52,445 nucleotides of DNA, taken from the NCBI GenBank assembly GCA_013138975.1, contig WTBR01000143.1, positions 1-52,445 of the forward strand. Reading direction: 5' to 3'. How positions within the stretch are numbered: position 1 is the stretch's first letter; each line of letters starts with the position of its first letter. Source of the stretch: Bacteroidales bacterium. GTDB taxonomy: Bacteria > Bacteroidota > Bacteroidia > Bacteroidales > UBA12077. Under the pieces are notes generated by a model. That model did not search any database, was not told the origin of the DNA, and saw only the letters and a program-made list of their open reading frames with translations. The position numbers and the translations under genes were made by a program. Below, one piece after another: positions 22,649 through 31,825 of this stretch.

Positions 22649-25600
22649 ATGAGTGAGCAAATTTTAAAAGCTTTAATGCAACTTTTTGCGATTATAGCAC
22701 ATCCTACAAGTGATGCAAATGATCGAAGAGTAATTGTTGAATCATTCTTAAAAAGACAATTAAATCAAGAAACAGTTAAAACCTATCTGAAAGTTTTTAG
22801 TGATTATTATTCCAATTATCAGGAAAAATTAAGTGAAAAAAGTAAGCGCAAGAAACGATTCTCATCAAGTTCTGTTCGTGTTCTAAAAATTTGCACTCAA
22901 ATAAATGAAGAACTAACTCAAAGACAAAAAAATATTGTTCTTGTGCAGCTTCTTGAATTTGTAAAATCAGGAGGAGAAATCACTGATCAAGAAATGGAAT
23001 TTGTTACTACTGTTGCTGACAGCTTTTACATTCAGGAAGAGGAGTATAAAGAAATTGAAAATTTTGTTTTCTTTGGAGAAGATAAACTTCCAGACACCAA
23101 AAAACTTTTAATTATTGATAATAATGAGAGTTTTGAGCATGAGAATATCTTTCACATGACAAACTCATCCTTAGTTGGACAATTAAGGGTACTTGCCGTT
23201 TCTTCAGCAAATATGTATTATATAAAATACATTGGTAAAAGTGAACTCTATTTAAATGGGCAGCTACTTGAACAAGAAAAAGTATATGTATTAAATAATG
23301 GTGCGTCTATACGTAATCCCAAAATAAAACCAATTTATTATGGAGATATTATTAGTCAATTTAATGCTGATAGAATAAAATCAAGAATTATTTTTGATTC
23401 ACGAGAAATAGGTTACAAATTTAAATCTGGAACAACGGGACTTCATTCAATGAGTTTTACCGAAGAATCCGGTAAATTAGTTGGAATAATGGGTGCAAGT
23501 GGTGCCGGTAAATCTACTCTACTTAATGTTTTAAACGGCAGTTCACCTCCTACTTCAGGTGAAGTTTTAATAAATGGAATAAATATTCATACTGAAAAAG
23601 ATGAAATTGAAGGTTTAATTGGTCATGTTTCTCAGGATGATCTTTTAATTGAAGAGCTTACTGTATATCAGAACTTATATTATAATGCAAAACTTTGCTT
23701 TGACAATTATTCTGAAGAGAAATTACAACAAACCGTTTTAGATGTACTTGAAAACCTAGGCTTATACGAGAAACGAGATATTGAAGTTGGGAATCCTCTA
23801 AATAAAAAAATTAGTGGAGGGCAAAGAAAAAGATTAAATATTGCTTTGGAATTAATTCGAGAGCCCGCTGTTTTATTTTTAGATGAGCCGACATCCGGAC
23901 TTTCATCACGAGATTCGGAAAATATTCTTGACTTACTTAAAGAATTAACACTAAAAGGTAAATTAGTATTTGTTGTTATTCATCAGCCATCATCAGACAT
24001 TTTTAAAATGTTTGACGAATTACTTATTCTGGATAATGGAGGATATTTAATTTATAATGGGGACCCAATTGAATCAATAATATATTTTAAATCTAGTATG
24101 CAACATGCAAACTGGAGCGAAAGTGAGTGTCATTGCTGTGGTAATGTAACTCCCGAACAAATATTCAATATAATTGAAACAAAAGTATTGGATGAATATG
24201 GAAATTTTACTCCTGACAGGAAAGTATCTCCTGGCGAATGGAGGTTGAACTTTGAAGAACAGAAAAAACTAGAACCTGAAGATATTTCAAATAATAAACT
24301 ATTTACACCAGACAGAACTGTTCCCGAAATATCTTTTAAAACACCAAATAGATTTAAACAATTCTTAGTATTTACTAAAAGAGATGTTTTATCTAAACTT
24401 GCAAATACTCAGTATCTAGTAATCAATTTCCTAGAGGCACCTGTGTTAGCGTTCTTACTTGCCTATATTATTAAATATTACAACATTAATGTTAGTAATG
24501 AAATAGGTTATACATTAAGCAAGAATAGCAATCTTCCTGTTTATATATTTATGTCGGTAATTGTAGGTTTATTTATTGGATTAACTGTAAGTGCTGAGGA
24601 AATTATAAAAGACAAAAAAATTCTAAAACGAGAAAAATTTCTAAACCTAAGTTGGGCAAGTTATTTATTCTCAAAAATAGGAGTTCAATTTTCATTATCT
24701 GCAATTCAGGCTCTTTTATTTGTTATAGTTGGTAACTCTATTATGGAAATAAGAGGAATGTATTTTGAATATTGGCTAGTACTTTTTAGTACTTGGTGTG
24801 CAGCAAATATTATGGGATTGCTAATTTCTGATAGTTTTAAAACAGTAATTACTATATACATTTTGATTCCATTTCTAGTTATTCCACAATTAATCTTAAG
24901 TGGAATTATTGTAAAATTTGAAAAACTAAATCCCAATATTTCAAATCCTAGAAACATCCCAATATATGGGGAAATAATAACCGCACGATGGGCATATGAA
25001 GCTTTAGCTGTATATCAATATAAAGAGAATAAATACGAAGAACAGTTCTATCCGTATGACAAAGCAATGAGTATTTCTGATTTTAAAAAGAATTATTGGA
25101 TAAGAACTTTAAATAATAAAGTATCATTTGTTGAACGAAATATAAATGATAAAGAAAGGCTAGATGAACTTAAAGAAAGTCTCACACTATTAAGAAATGA
25201 AATACAAAAAGAGCTTAATTCTGAATCAGGGCGTATTGTTAAATTTAATTATCTTGATAAAATTTATCAAGATAAAATTGACGAAGAAACACTTGTAGAA
25301 GTTAACAAATATTTAAATACTTTAAATAAATATTATGTTAAACTATATAACAAAGCCAATGGATTAAAGGATAAATTGATATCTGGTCTTCAAAAAACAC
25401 CTGAAGATCGTGAAAAATTCATGTCCATAAAACAAAAATACTATAATGAAAGTTTAGCTGATCTATTGCGTAATTCTAATGAAATTGATAGAATAATTGA
25501 GTTTAAAGGAGAGCTTTTTCAGAAAATAGATCCTGTATTTTTAGATCCTCATAATAAATTAATAAAAGCTCATTTTTATTCTCCTAGAAAACAATTCTTT

Positions 25601-25738
25601 GGAAGGTTTTATAGCACTTATTGGATTAATGTAATAATTATTTGGACAATGACTATAATTTTATATTTTATATTATACTTTAGACTATTAAGAAAAATTC
25701 TTGATTTCTTTGATCAAAAGAAATTTAAAAGAAGTTAA
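22649..25738 (+). CDS. ABCG-type transporter with TerB-like and FHA-like N-terminal regions
   Basis: A 1029-residue protein. Residues 1-135 form a helical TerB-like domain (LKALMQLFAIIAHPTSDANDRRVI). Residues about 185-250 look like an FHA-type beta region. An ABCG-type nucleotide-binding domain follows: Walker A GASGAGKS (282-289), signature SGGQRKR (389-395), Walker B LFLDEPTSGLSS (Asp412, Glu413). A Cys/His cluster (ECHCCGN, about residues 493-499) comes next. From about residue 590 an ABC2-type membrane domain has six predicted helices. A charged coiled-coil loop of roughly 200 residues lies before the last helix. It is a half-transporter in one polypeptide and probably dimerises. Two exported proteins precede it, and SiaB-SiaC regulators converge on it. 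Substrate unknown; FHA and Sia context suggest phospho-regulation (inference). Confidence 0.85.
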   Translation: MSEQILKALMQLFAIIAHPTSDANDRRVIVESFLKRQLNQETVKTYLKVFSDYYSNYQEKLSEKSKRKKRFSSSSVRVLKICTQINEELTQRQKNIVLVQLLEFVKSGGEITDQEMEFVTTVADSFYIQEEEYKEIENFVFFGEDKLPDTKKLLIIDNNESFEHENIFHMTNSSLVGQLRVLAVSSANMYYIKYIGKSELYLNGQLLEQEKVYVLNNGASIRNPKIKPIYYGDIISQFNADRIKSRIIFDSREIGYKFKSGTTGLHSMSFTEESGKLVGIMGASGAGKSTLLNVLNGSSPPTSGEVLINGINIHTEKDEIEGLIGHVSQDDLLIEELTVYQNLYYNAKLCFDNYSEEKLQQTVLDVLENLGLYEKRDIEVGNPLNKKISGGQRKRLNIALELIREPAVLFLDEPTSGLSSRDSENILDLLKELTLKGKLVFVVIHQPSSDIFKMFDELLILDNGGYLIYNGDPIESIIYFKSSMQHANWSESECHCCGNVTPEQIFNIIETKVLDEYGNFTPDRKVSPGEWRLNFEEQKKLEPEDISNNKLFTPDRTVPEISFKTPNRFKQFLVFTKRDVLSKLANTQYLVINFLEAPVLAFLLAYIIKYYNINVSNEIGYTLSKNSNLPVYIFMSVIVGLFIGLTVSAEEIIKDKKILKREKFLNLSWASYLFSKIGVQFSLSAIQALLFVIVGNSIMEIRGMYFEYWLVLFSTWCAANIMGLLISDSFKTVITIYILIPFLVIPQLILSGIIVKFEKLNPNISNPRNIPIYGEIITARWAYEALAVYQYKENKYEEQFYPYDKAMSISDFKKNYWIRTLNNKVSFVERNINDKERLDELKESLTLLRNEIQKELNSESGRIVKFNYLDKIYQDKIDEETLVEVNKYLNTLNKYYVKLYNKANGLKDKLISGLQKTPEDREKFMSIKQKYYNESLADLLRNSNEIDRIIEFKGELFQKIDPVFLDPHNKLIKAHFYSPRKQFFGRFYSTYWINVIIIWTMTIILYFILYFRLLRKILDFFDQKKFKRS

Positions 25739-25782
25739 AAAAATTACCCATCAAATTTATAATTTGATGGGTAATTTTTTTT
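25737..25782. terminator. Bidirectional intrinsic terminator
   Basis: AAATTACCCATCAAATT and AATTTGATGGGTAATTT pair perfectly (17 bp) around the loop TAT. The stem is followed by a T-run on the plus strand and preceded by an A-run that gives a T-run on the minus strand. It sits between the convergent ABC transporter and siaC genes and should serve both. Confidence 0.85.
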
Positions 25783-25840
25783 AATAAAAAGCTATAGATT
25801 ACTCTAAGCCTTTAAAATATTTTATATAAAATTATTAAAT

Positions 25841-26221
25841 CTAATCAACAACTTCAATCATTTTAAAAGGAATCCGGATTATTGATTCATAATCCTCTCC
25901 TGCTTCAAGCATATCCTCATCATCTTCTTCGTAATACCAATTTATTACAACTTCGTTTTTTGCTTTTTTAATTGCTTCTAATTTCTTAAAAACATCCAAA
26001 ATACATTTTGAAGAGCTAGTATTAAAATATTCTAACTGTATATTAACATTAGTTAATTTTTGAGGTTCCTTAGAATATTCTTCTAGCCATTCCACCAACG
26101 GACGATAAAATTCAATTGAGTTTTCTGGTATTGATCTTCCCTTAATCTCAATCTTTCCGGTTGTGGCATCAAAATTTACAGTTGGAGTTTTTGGTGTTCC
26201 TTCTATTGCAATTGATTCCAT
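25841..26221 (-). CDS. siaC: SiaC family regulatory phosphoprotein (DUF1987)
   Basis: A 126-residue protein with all SiaC features. The N-terminal strand MESIAIEGTPKTPTVNFD is followed by the helix IEFYRPLVEWLEEY. The phosphorylation-site region LEYFNTSSSKCILDVF has Thr at residue 68, the position known in SiaC. The acidic VINWYYEEDDEDMLEAGEDYE comes next. In Pseudomonas, SiaC is phosphorylated by SiaB, dephosphorylated by SiaA, and in the unphosphorylated form activates a diguanylate cyclase (SiaD). No diguanylate cyclase or SiaA phosphatase is visible in this window, so the output here is unknown. The gene is 32 bases downstream of siaB. Confidence 0.9.
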   Translation of the reverse strand: MESIAIEGTPKTPTVNFDATTGKIEIKGRSIPENSIEFYRPLVEWLEEYSKEPQKLTNVNIQLEYFNTSSSKCILDVFKKLEAIKKAKNEVVINWYYEEDDEDMLEAGEDYESIIRIPFKMIEVVD

Positions 26222-26253
26222 ATTATTGTTTTATTAAAGTTTTAAAAGTTTTA

Positions 26254-26799
26254 TTATATTGTTATATTTAAACTAAAAAATGAATATTCATCATTAAAAT
26301 CATCAAATTCAAACTCAACTCTTCCATCGGTTCTTCTTGCTATATCAATTAAACCTAGTCCACCGCCACCCTTTTCAGAAAATTTTTGATTATTGAGTAC
26401 AAATTTATACAAGTCTTTTAATTCTTCTTTTGATAAGGACTTTATTTTTTCTAATCGTTCTTTTAGTTTTTGAATTTTATTATTTATAATAAAATTCCCA
26501 GTTCTAATCTGATAAGAATCACTCACTTTAGAAATTACAAAAATTCCAAAATGAATATCCATACTCTCATTAATTAGATTTGGCAAATCGTCTACATGAT
26601 GATATAGATTTTGTAAGCTTTCGACAAGTATATTGTAAATTTTCTTTTTTGTAATTGATTTATCAATTACATGATCGAGCTTTGATTCTACTACACCAAG
26701 CACGTTAGTAATAAGTTCGGCGCTTATGCTTCCTTTATAAGCAAGAAGCACTTCCCCTTTGTTCATTTTCTTATAACGCTCATCAATATTAAAGCTCAT
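26254..26799 (-). CDS. siaB: SiaB family protein kinase
   Basis: A 181-residue protein with a GHKL-type ATP-binding fold. The N-box helix is IYNILVESLQNLYHHVD and the G-box is KGGGGLGLIDIARRTDGRVEF. A long Lys-rich helical insertion (about residues 115-150) separates them, as in SiaB. It should phosphorylate the adjacent SiaC. The pair is transcribed together on the minus strand toward the terminator at 25737. The upstream gap of about 250 bases contains no clear TAnnTTTG promoter that I would defend. Confidence 0.88.
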   Translation of the reverse strand: MSFNIDERYKKMNKGEVLLAYKGSISAELITNVLGVVESKLDHVIDKSITKKKIYNILVESLQNLYHHVDDLPNLINESMDIHFGIFVISKVSDSYQIRTGNFIINNKIQKLKERLEKIKSLSKEELKDLYKFVLNNQKFSEKGGGGLGLIDIARRTDGRVEFEFDDFNDEYSFFSLNITI

Positions 26800-27048
26800 A
26801 TAGGCTTTACAGTTTTTATCTTATCAAGTTGTATAAATTTAAAACTTTTTTCAACTTAAAACAAATATTGTTAACAATTGGTTCAAATAAAACTAACCAA
26901 TCAAAATTCCCAACTTGAATAGACTAATTAATAAAAATAATTGCACTAATTTTTTTATTAAAAATAAACAAGTTAATACTTGTATCAAAATTTTTTCTTT
27001 AATCGTATCAAAAAAATTAATGAATGATGCTTTTTCTTATATTAACGC

Positions 27049-28221
27049 TTAGTCTATATCCATATTCTTAGTCTTTTTGCTGCCTTCATAAATAGAATAA
27101 TTCAAATATTTACATTCTAAAGCACCATTAAAAAGAGTAACTTTATTAGACGGATGTAATCCAACGTGTTTAATTGCATCATTATTATTACTCAGTAACC
27201 AAATTTCAAATCCTTTATATTTATTTTTAAAAATATCACCTAGAGATTTATAAAAGCTGTTAATTTCATTAATTTTAATTCGCTCACCATAAGGTGGATT
27301 TGTAACAACAACTCCACCTCCTGAAATTGGCGGATTAAAGTTTTCTATTGGGTCAATTTTAAGTTCTATTTTTTTTCTGAGACCTGCACTTGATATATTC
27401 TCTTTCGAAACTCTGATAGCCATTTCAGAAATATCGGAACCGAATACTTTTACTTCAGAACTTGGCTCCTCATAATCTTCTTCATAAATATCTTCTAGCA
27501 ACTCATTATCAAAATCCTTCCATGTTTCAAAGCCAAACTTCTTCCTATAAGCACCTGGGGGGATATTATTAGCAATCAACGCTGCTTCTATAACCAAAGT
27601 CCCGGAACCACACATTGGATCTATAAATGTACTTTTCTTATCCCATCCTGATAATAGAATCATTCCTGCAGCAAGAACTTCGTTTATTGGAGCTTTATTT
27701 GATATTTGCCTATATCCTCTCTTATGTAATGATTCACCGGAACTGTCTAAAGAAACTGTGCATAAATCATGCGATATATGTATTCCTATTTGAATATCAG
27801 GATCTTCAGTATCTACATAGGGTCTTTTTTTAAATTTCTCACGAAATTGATCAACTATCGCATCTTTAACCCTTTGTGACACAAAGTTAGAATGAGAAAA
27901 GTGATCTGAAAAAATCACACTATCAATAGCAAATGTTTTTTTTAAATCAAAGTAAGTACTCCAATCAATGGTTTGTATTTTATCATACAATTGCTGATCA
28001 TTTATCACTTTAAAATCTGCAATGGGTTTTAAGATTCTTAGGGCTGTTCTCAGATGAAAATTCGCTCTATACATAAATTCCTTATTGCCTGTAAACTCAA
28101 CCATTCGATTTCCAACTTCTAAATCGGTTGCACCTAATTCCTTTAATTCTTTATAAAGTACAGTTTCTAAGCCTCTAAAAGTTTTAGCGACCATTTTAAA
28201 ATTACCATTATCGTTTTCCAC
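27049..28221 (-). CDS. THUMP-domain rRNA guanine-N2 methyltransferase (RlmL/YpsC type)
   Basis: A 390-residue protein. The N-terminal ferredoxin-like and THUMP domains cover about residues 1-165, with FRGLETVLYKELKELGA at the start. The catalytic domain follows with the SAM motif FIDPMCGSGTLVIEAALIA (199 onward) and the N6/N2 methyltransferase motif NPPYGER (308-314). It resembles the N-terminal half of RlmL and Bacillus YpsC and should methylate G2445-equivalent 23S rRNA. It overlaps the start region of the nicotinamide-riboside kinase gene upstream by 14 bases. The second, RlmK half of the Escherichia coli fusion is absent, as usual outside Proteobacteria. Confidence 0.9.
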   Translation of the reverse strand: MENDNGNFKMVAKTFRGLETVLYKELKELGATDLEVGNRMVEFTGNKEFMYRANFHLRTALRILKPIADFKVINDQQLYDKIQTIDWSTYFDLKKTFAIDSVIFSDHFSHSNFVSQRVKDAIVDQFREKFKKRPYVDTEDPDIQIGIHISHDLCTVSLDSSGESLHKRGYRQISNKAPINEVLAAGMILLSGWDKKSTFIDPMCGSGTLVIEAALIANNIPPGAYRKKFGFETWKDFDNELLEDIYEEDYEEPSSEVKVFGSDISEMAIRVSKENISSAGLRKKIELKIDPIENFNPPISGGGVVVTNPPYGERIKINEINSFYKSLGDIFKNKYKGFEIWLLSNNNDAIKHVGLHPSNKVTLFNGALECKYLNYSIYEGSKKTKNMDID

Positions 28222-28774
28222 TATTTCCTATTTTTAAATCTAAAAATTCATTTACCAATTTGAGTGCATTGTTGAAACGAGTCTCACCCACTCCTTCAAC
28301 TATTTTAAAATTACATTTGTATTGTATTAATTCTTCTTTGTAGATTTCTAATAATTTTTCTCTCATTTCTCCTCCATTTTCTCTAACAGAATCAGGGATC
28401 CATTGAATATCATTATTACATAATAAAAACAAATCAATATTATTATCTTCAATTTTTTGATTTATCCAACAAGGCATTTTATTAAATACCAATTTAAACC
28501 AAATTTTAGTAATTATTAAATACGTATCATAGAATAATACTTTATTGGCTTTCTTATATATTTTTTCTTCAAGTTCAATTTGTTTTCTCGCAATATGTTC
28601 TACATCCTCATATGTATATGTGGCATTAAGCTTTTCAATATACTCACGTGCATATTCTGGAACAAAATTAGTTTCAAAATGTTTAGACAAACGTTCTACG
28701 AGTTCTGTTTTACCTGTCGATTCTGCCCCAATTAAAACAATACGTTTTATACTTTTTTCAGTTCCTTTTTCCAT
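28208..28774 (-). CDS. NadR-type nicotinamide riboside kinase (AAA ATPase)
   Basis: A 188-residue P-loop protein: IVLIGAESTGKTELVERL (Walker A at 16-23), then NFVPEYAREYIEKL and the YEDVEHIARKQI helix. It corresponds to the C-terminal ribosylnicotinamide kinase domain of NadR and lacks the NMN adenylyltransferase and DNA-binding parts. It should phosphorylate nicotinamide riboside to NMN. It overlaps the pnuC gene by 28 bases, strongly supporting a transport-and-trap salvage pair for NAD synthesis. The downstream RNA methyltransferase overlaps it as well, so three genes are probably co-transcribed. Confidence 0.88.
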   Translation of the reverse strand: MEKGTEKSIKRIVLIGAESTGKTELVERLSKHFETNFVPEYAREYIEKLNATYTYEDVEHIARKQIELEEKIYKKANKVLFYDTYLIITKIWFKLVFNKMPCWINQKIEDNNIDLFLLCNNDIQWIPDSVRENGGEMREKLLEIYKEELIQYKCNFKIVEGVGETRFNNALKLVNEFLDLKIGNSGKR

Positions 28775-29343
28775 TGTAAGTATCCCAATATTGCCAATAT
28801 AGTATAAACAGCAAATAATATCACAGTTGGATACAATCCTTTATATATATATAAACCTAATGATACAAAATCAACAACAACCCAAATAATCCAATGTTCA
28901 ATAATTTTCTTAGCGAGCATCCATGTAGCAACAAAACTGGCTGCAGTTGTAAAGGAATCCCAATATGGCAATTCTGAATCAGTATAATTCACTAGAATAA
29001 AGGATATTACTCCAAAAAGCAAAATCGTAACTATTGTCAAATAAATTCCCAGTTTCAGTTTAGTCTTTGATATTTTAAGATCATCCTGCCTTTTACTTCT
29101 TGCACCAAACATCCAGTAATACCATCCATAAATACTCACTAAAAGATAATATACCTGCAACCCCATATCGGCGTAAAACTTTGATACAAAAAATACATAT
29201 ATGTATAAAGCTGAAGTAATAAAGCCAACTGGCCAACACCAAATATTTTGTTTAATGGAAAGAATAATATACAATAATCCGAAAATAAAGCCAAGTAACT
29301 CGATGTAATTACCACTAATCCACATTAAAACTTGATGCAACAT
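28747..29343 (-). CDS. pnuC: Nicotinamide riboside transporter PnuC
   Basis: A 198-residue membrane protein with seven predicted helices. LLGFIFGLLYIILSIKQNIWCWPVGF and VYYLLVSIYGWYYWMFG, which includes the aromatic WxxW-type motif of substrate binding, are typical. The C-terminal IYKGLYPTVILFAVYTILAILGY is also. PnuC proteins are facilitators whose flux depends on phosphorylation of the imported riboside by a kinase; that kinase is encoded by the overlapping next gene. Thiamine-type PnuT relatives look similar, but the neighbour argues for nicotinamide riboside. No thiamine riboswitch fits in the 56-base upstream gap. Confidence 0.9.
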   Translation of the reverse strand: MLHQVLMWISGNYIELLGFIFGLLYIILSIKQNIWCWPVGFITSALYIYVFFVSKFYADMGLQVYYLLVSIYGWYYWMFGARSKRQDDLKISKTKLKLGIYLTIVTILLFGVISFILVNYTDSELPYWDSFTTAASFVATWMLAKKIIEHWIIWVVVDFVSLGLYIYKGLYPTVILFAVYTILAILGYLQWKKELKKV

Positions 29344-29365
29344 TTTTTTTATTTTTTAAACGCTG

Positions 29366-29373
29366 CAAATATA
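29366..29373 (-). promoter_or_regulatory. -7 box for the pnuC operon
   Basis: TATATTTG on the minus strand matches TAnnTTTG, 22 bases before the pnuC ATG at 29343. The -33 position would fall at the end of the preceding protease gene and shows no clear TTTG. The pnuC-kinase-methyltransferase genes therefore probably start their own transcript here. Confidence 0.45.
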
Positions 29374-29399
29374 TCTTAATAATTATAAATATTCCGATT

Positions 29400-31004
29400 T
29401 TATTGAGCATTTAGAACTTGCTTCTTATAATCATCCCAGTTTTTTATAATTTCAACTGCTTTCTTAAATCCTTTGTCACGGGCATTTACAATTTGATAAT
29501 ACTCACTCATATCCCACAAATCCCTTGCTACCAAAGCTTTAATAATCAATCCAAAATCTTCTTTTGATTTTTCAAACTCATCATCTGTTGTTTCAATATC
29601 GTTTTTGAGTCCGTATTTCCGTAGATTAATTAAAATCTTATCTGTTACTTCAAATTTATTATTAAAAGTTGCAAAATCTTTGTAACTATTTGTTAATTTT
29701 TTTCTATTGTTATCAATATAATCGAGAACAAATGAATTTAATGCACCTTGCCTAATAAATTTACTATAAAATTTCGTAACTGCTGTTGTATCTAATGGAA
29801 CGAAAATATCAGGCATTATGCCACCTCCTCCATATACTATTCTTTTATTCTTTAATGTTTGATATTTTAACGAATCGGGTAAATCAATGCTATCTCGATT
29901 AAGAAATTCTCCATGTTCATATCGATTATATAGCTCTTTCTCATATTCTTCTTTTCCTTTTTTATATGATTTTTGAATTAATCTACCCGTTGGAGTATAA
30001 TATCTGGCTACGGTTAATCTCATCATTGAACCATCAGGTAAATTCAATTCCCTCTGAACTAAACCCTTACCAAAGGATCTTCGACCAACAATAATTCCTT
30101 TGTCCCAATCCTGAATTGCACCTGAAACAATTTCACTGGCAGATGCTGAACCTTCGTCTATTAATATTAGCAACTTAAAATCTCTATATTGGCCTGTACC
30201 TGTAGCCTTCCAATCTACTTTTGGAGATTTTAAGCCATTAGTATAAACAATTAATTGATCTTTTTCTAAAAACTGATCAGCAAGTTCAATTGCCTTATCT
30301 AAATACCCTCCTCCATTACCTCGCAAATCTAATATCAAAGATTTCGCTCCTTGAGTTCTTAATTCAGATATCTTGTCATTAAACTCATCAAGTGTTGTTC
30401 TTGAAAAGCGATTTGTTTTAATGTAAGCAATCTCATTATCAATCAAGTATGCAGCATCAACACTATAAATAGGAATTTTATCCCGAATAATGGGAAAATA
30501 TAAAGTCTCATTAACACCTTTTCTTTTTACTCCAACTTTTACCGTAGTTCCTTTTTCTCCAAGCAATCTATCACGCACCCCTTTTGTTGTAATTTTTATT
30601 ATTGCGACATTCTCTTCATCAATTTCTATAATCCTATCTCCTGCTCTAATTCCAACTTTCTCAGATGGGCCACCGGCTATTGGAGAAATCACATAAAGGG
30701 TATCATCTAATATATTAAACTGTATTCCTATACCGTCAAAATTACCATCTAGTTGCTCTCTAATTTCTTTTACCTCATCTGCTGGGATATAAACCGAATG
30801 AGGATCTAAATCTTTCAACATACTTATAATAGCATCTTCAACTATTTGCTTTGAATTAATGGAATCAACGTAATACGAATTTATGTAGCCTAAAGCTCTA
30901 TTAAATTTGAAGTAATCTTCTGTTAGATATTGCGCAAATAATTTAACAGGTAATACAAACAAAAATATTATTAATATGTATTTTGTGGTTTTTAGCTTAA
31001 GCAT
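29400..31004 (-). CDS. C-terminal processing peptidase, S41 family with PDZ domain
   Basis: A 534-residue exported serine protease. A signal peptide covers about residues 1-24 (ending KLFAQ), followed by a helical N-terminal part. A PDZ domain (about 85-175, GIGIQFNILDDTLYVISP) precedes the S41 core: LILDLRGNGGGYLDKA, DEGSASASEIVSG (nucleophile in SAS, about Ser288) and GRRSFGKGLVQ (general base Lys313). A C-terminal helical extension follows. CtpA/Prc-type enzymes cleave envelope proteins in the periplasm. The gene is single and ends 57 bases before pnuC. Confidence 0.92.
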   Translation of the reverse strand: MLKLKTTKYILIIFLFVLPVKLFAQYLTEDYFKFNRALGYINSYYVDSINSKQIVEDAIISMLKDLDPHSVYIPADEVKEIREQLDGNFDGIGIQFNILDDTLYVISPIAGGPSEKVGIRAGDRIIEIDEENVAIIKITTKGVRDRLLGEKGTTVKVGVKRKGVNETLYFPIIRDKIPIYSVDAAYLIDNEIAYIKTNRFSRTTLDEFNDKISELRTQGAKSLILDLRGNGGGYLDKAIELADQFLEKDQLIVYTNGLKSPKVDWKATGTGQYRDFKLLILIDEGSASASEIVSGAIQDWDKGIIVGRRSFGKGLVQRELNLPDGSMMRLTVARYYTPTGRLIQKSYKKGKEEYEKELYNRYEHGEFLNRDSIDLPDSLKYQTLKNKRIVYGGGGIMPDIFVPLDTTAVTKFYSKFIRQGALNSFVLDYIDNNRKKLTNSYKDFATFNNKFEVTDKILINLRKYGLKNDIETTDDEFEKSKEDFGLIIKALVARDLWDMSEYYQIVNARDKGFKKAVEIIKNWDDYKKQVLNAQ

Positions 31005-31051
31005 AGTAGTTAGATTTTATTGGTAAATGTATAAGCAATTATTACCCCATT

Positions 31052-31453
31052 TTAATTTCTTGAAATTAAATTAAATGGAATTTTGATAACATCAGACAAA
31101 TCTTCTCCATCCTCAAGTATCTGATCATCAACATCATCATAATACCAATCAACAGTAATATTAGATCCTTTATTAAATATTTTTTTAAAATGATCTAATA
31201 GTTGAAGTATATATTTTGAAGAAGCTGAATTCATATATATTAAATCGAACTTCAAATTAAAGTTAAAGCTAGAAAAATCAGTTTCTTTTTCAAGAACTTC
31301 ATTTACATAATTAATAATTTTATAATTAATAGAATCATAGAAAGCAATGACATCTTCTGGTCTAGAGATTCCTATTAATTCAAATTTTCTATTTTTAAGA
31401 TCAAATATTATTTTAGGCGTAGTTTCTGTTGACTCGATATATAGATTTTCCAT
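31052..31453 (-). CDS. SiaC family phosphoprotein paralogue
   Basis: The start is placed at the ATG at 31453 because MENLYIESTETTPKIIFD is the usual SiaC beginning; the frame extends five codons further. The 133-residue product keeps the acidic tail motif VDWYYDDVDDQILEDGED. The phosphosite region reads IYMNSASSKYIL, so Ser76 replaces the Thr at the position used in SiaC. It lies 4.2 kb from the siaB-siaC pair and has no kinase gene next to it. It may be phosphorylated by the same SiaB or by another kinase. It is an orphan copy upstream, in transcription, of the S41 protease gene. Confidence 0.85.
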   Translation of the reverse strand: MENLYIESTETTPKIIFDLKNRKFELIGISRPEDVIAFYDSINYKIINYVNEVLEKETDFSSFNFNLKFDLIYMNSASSKYILQLLDHFKKIFNKGSNITVDWYYDDVDDQILEDGEDLSDVIKIPFNLISRN

Positions 31454-31825
31454 TTTATTACAAGGCATTTATTTCAAAGTAACTAATATTTCATTAGAAT
31501 AAAAAGTATTTAAAAGCCTACTCTTCAATCAATTACATATCAGTAATTTAATTTATCATTTTCAACTACAACGAACACTCATATTTTATACATATTCTAT
31601 ATTGAATGCCAATTCTTGAATATTTCAAGTGTGTAATATAGTAATTTATTGTTAATCTTTTTAAAGGAATACTTAAATTTATTCCATATACCCCTAGCAA
31701 TTAATAACTATCTAATTCTGGTTTAATTTTCATGCAGTGATAGCTATCAATATTTTACTTGTTTATGTATACAATAATATCTATTAAAAGTTTATTTATA
31801 AGTTGTAATTGAAAAAGCCTTTAAA

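Noticed and set aside
29344..29399. Thiamine or NAD riboswitch upstream of pnuC
   Set aside because: The gap is 56 bases and carries only a -7 box; no THI-box or other conserved core is seen.
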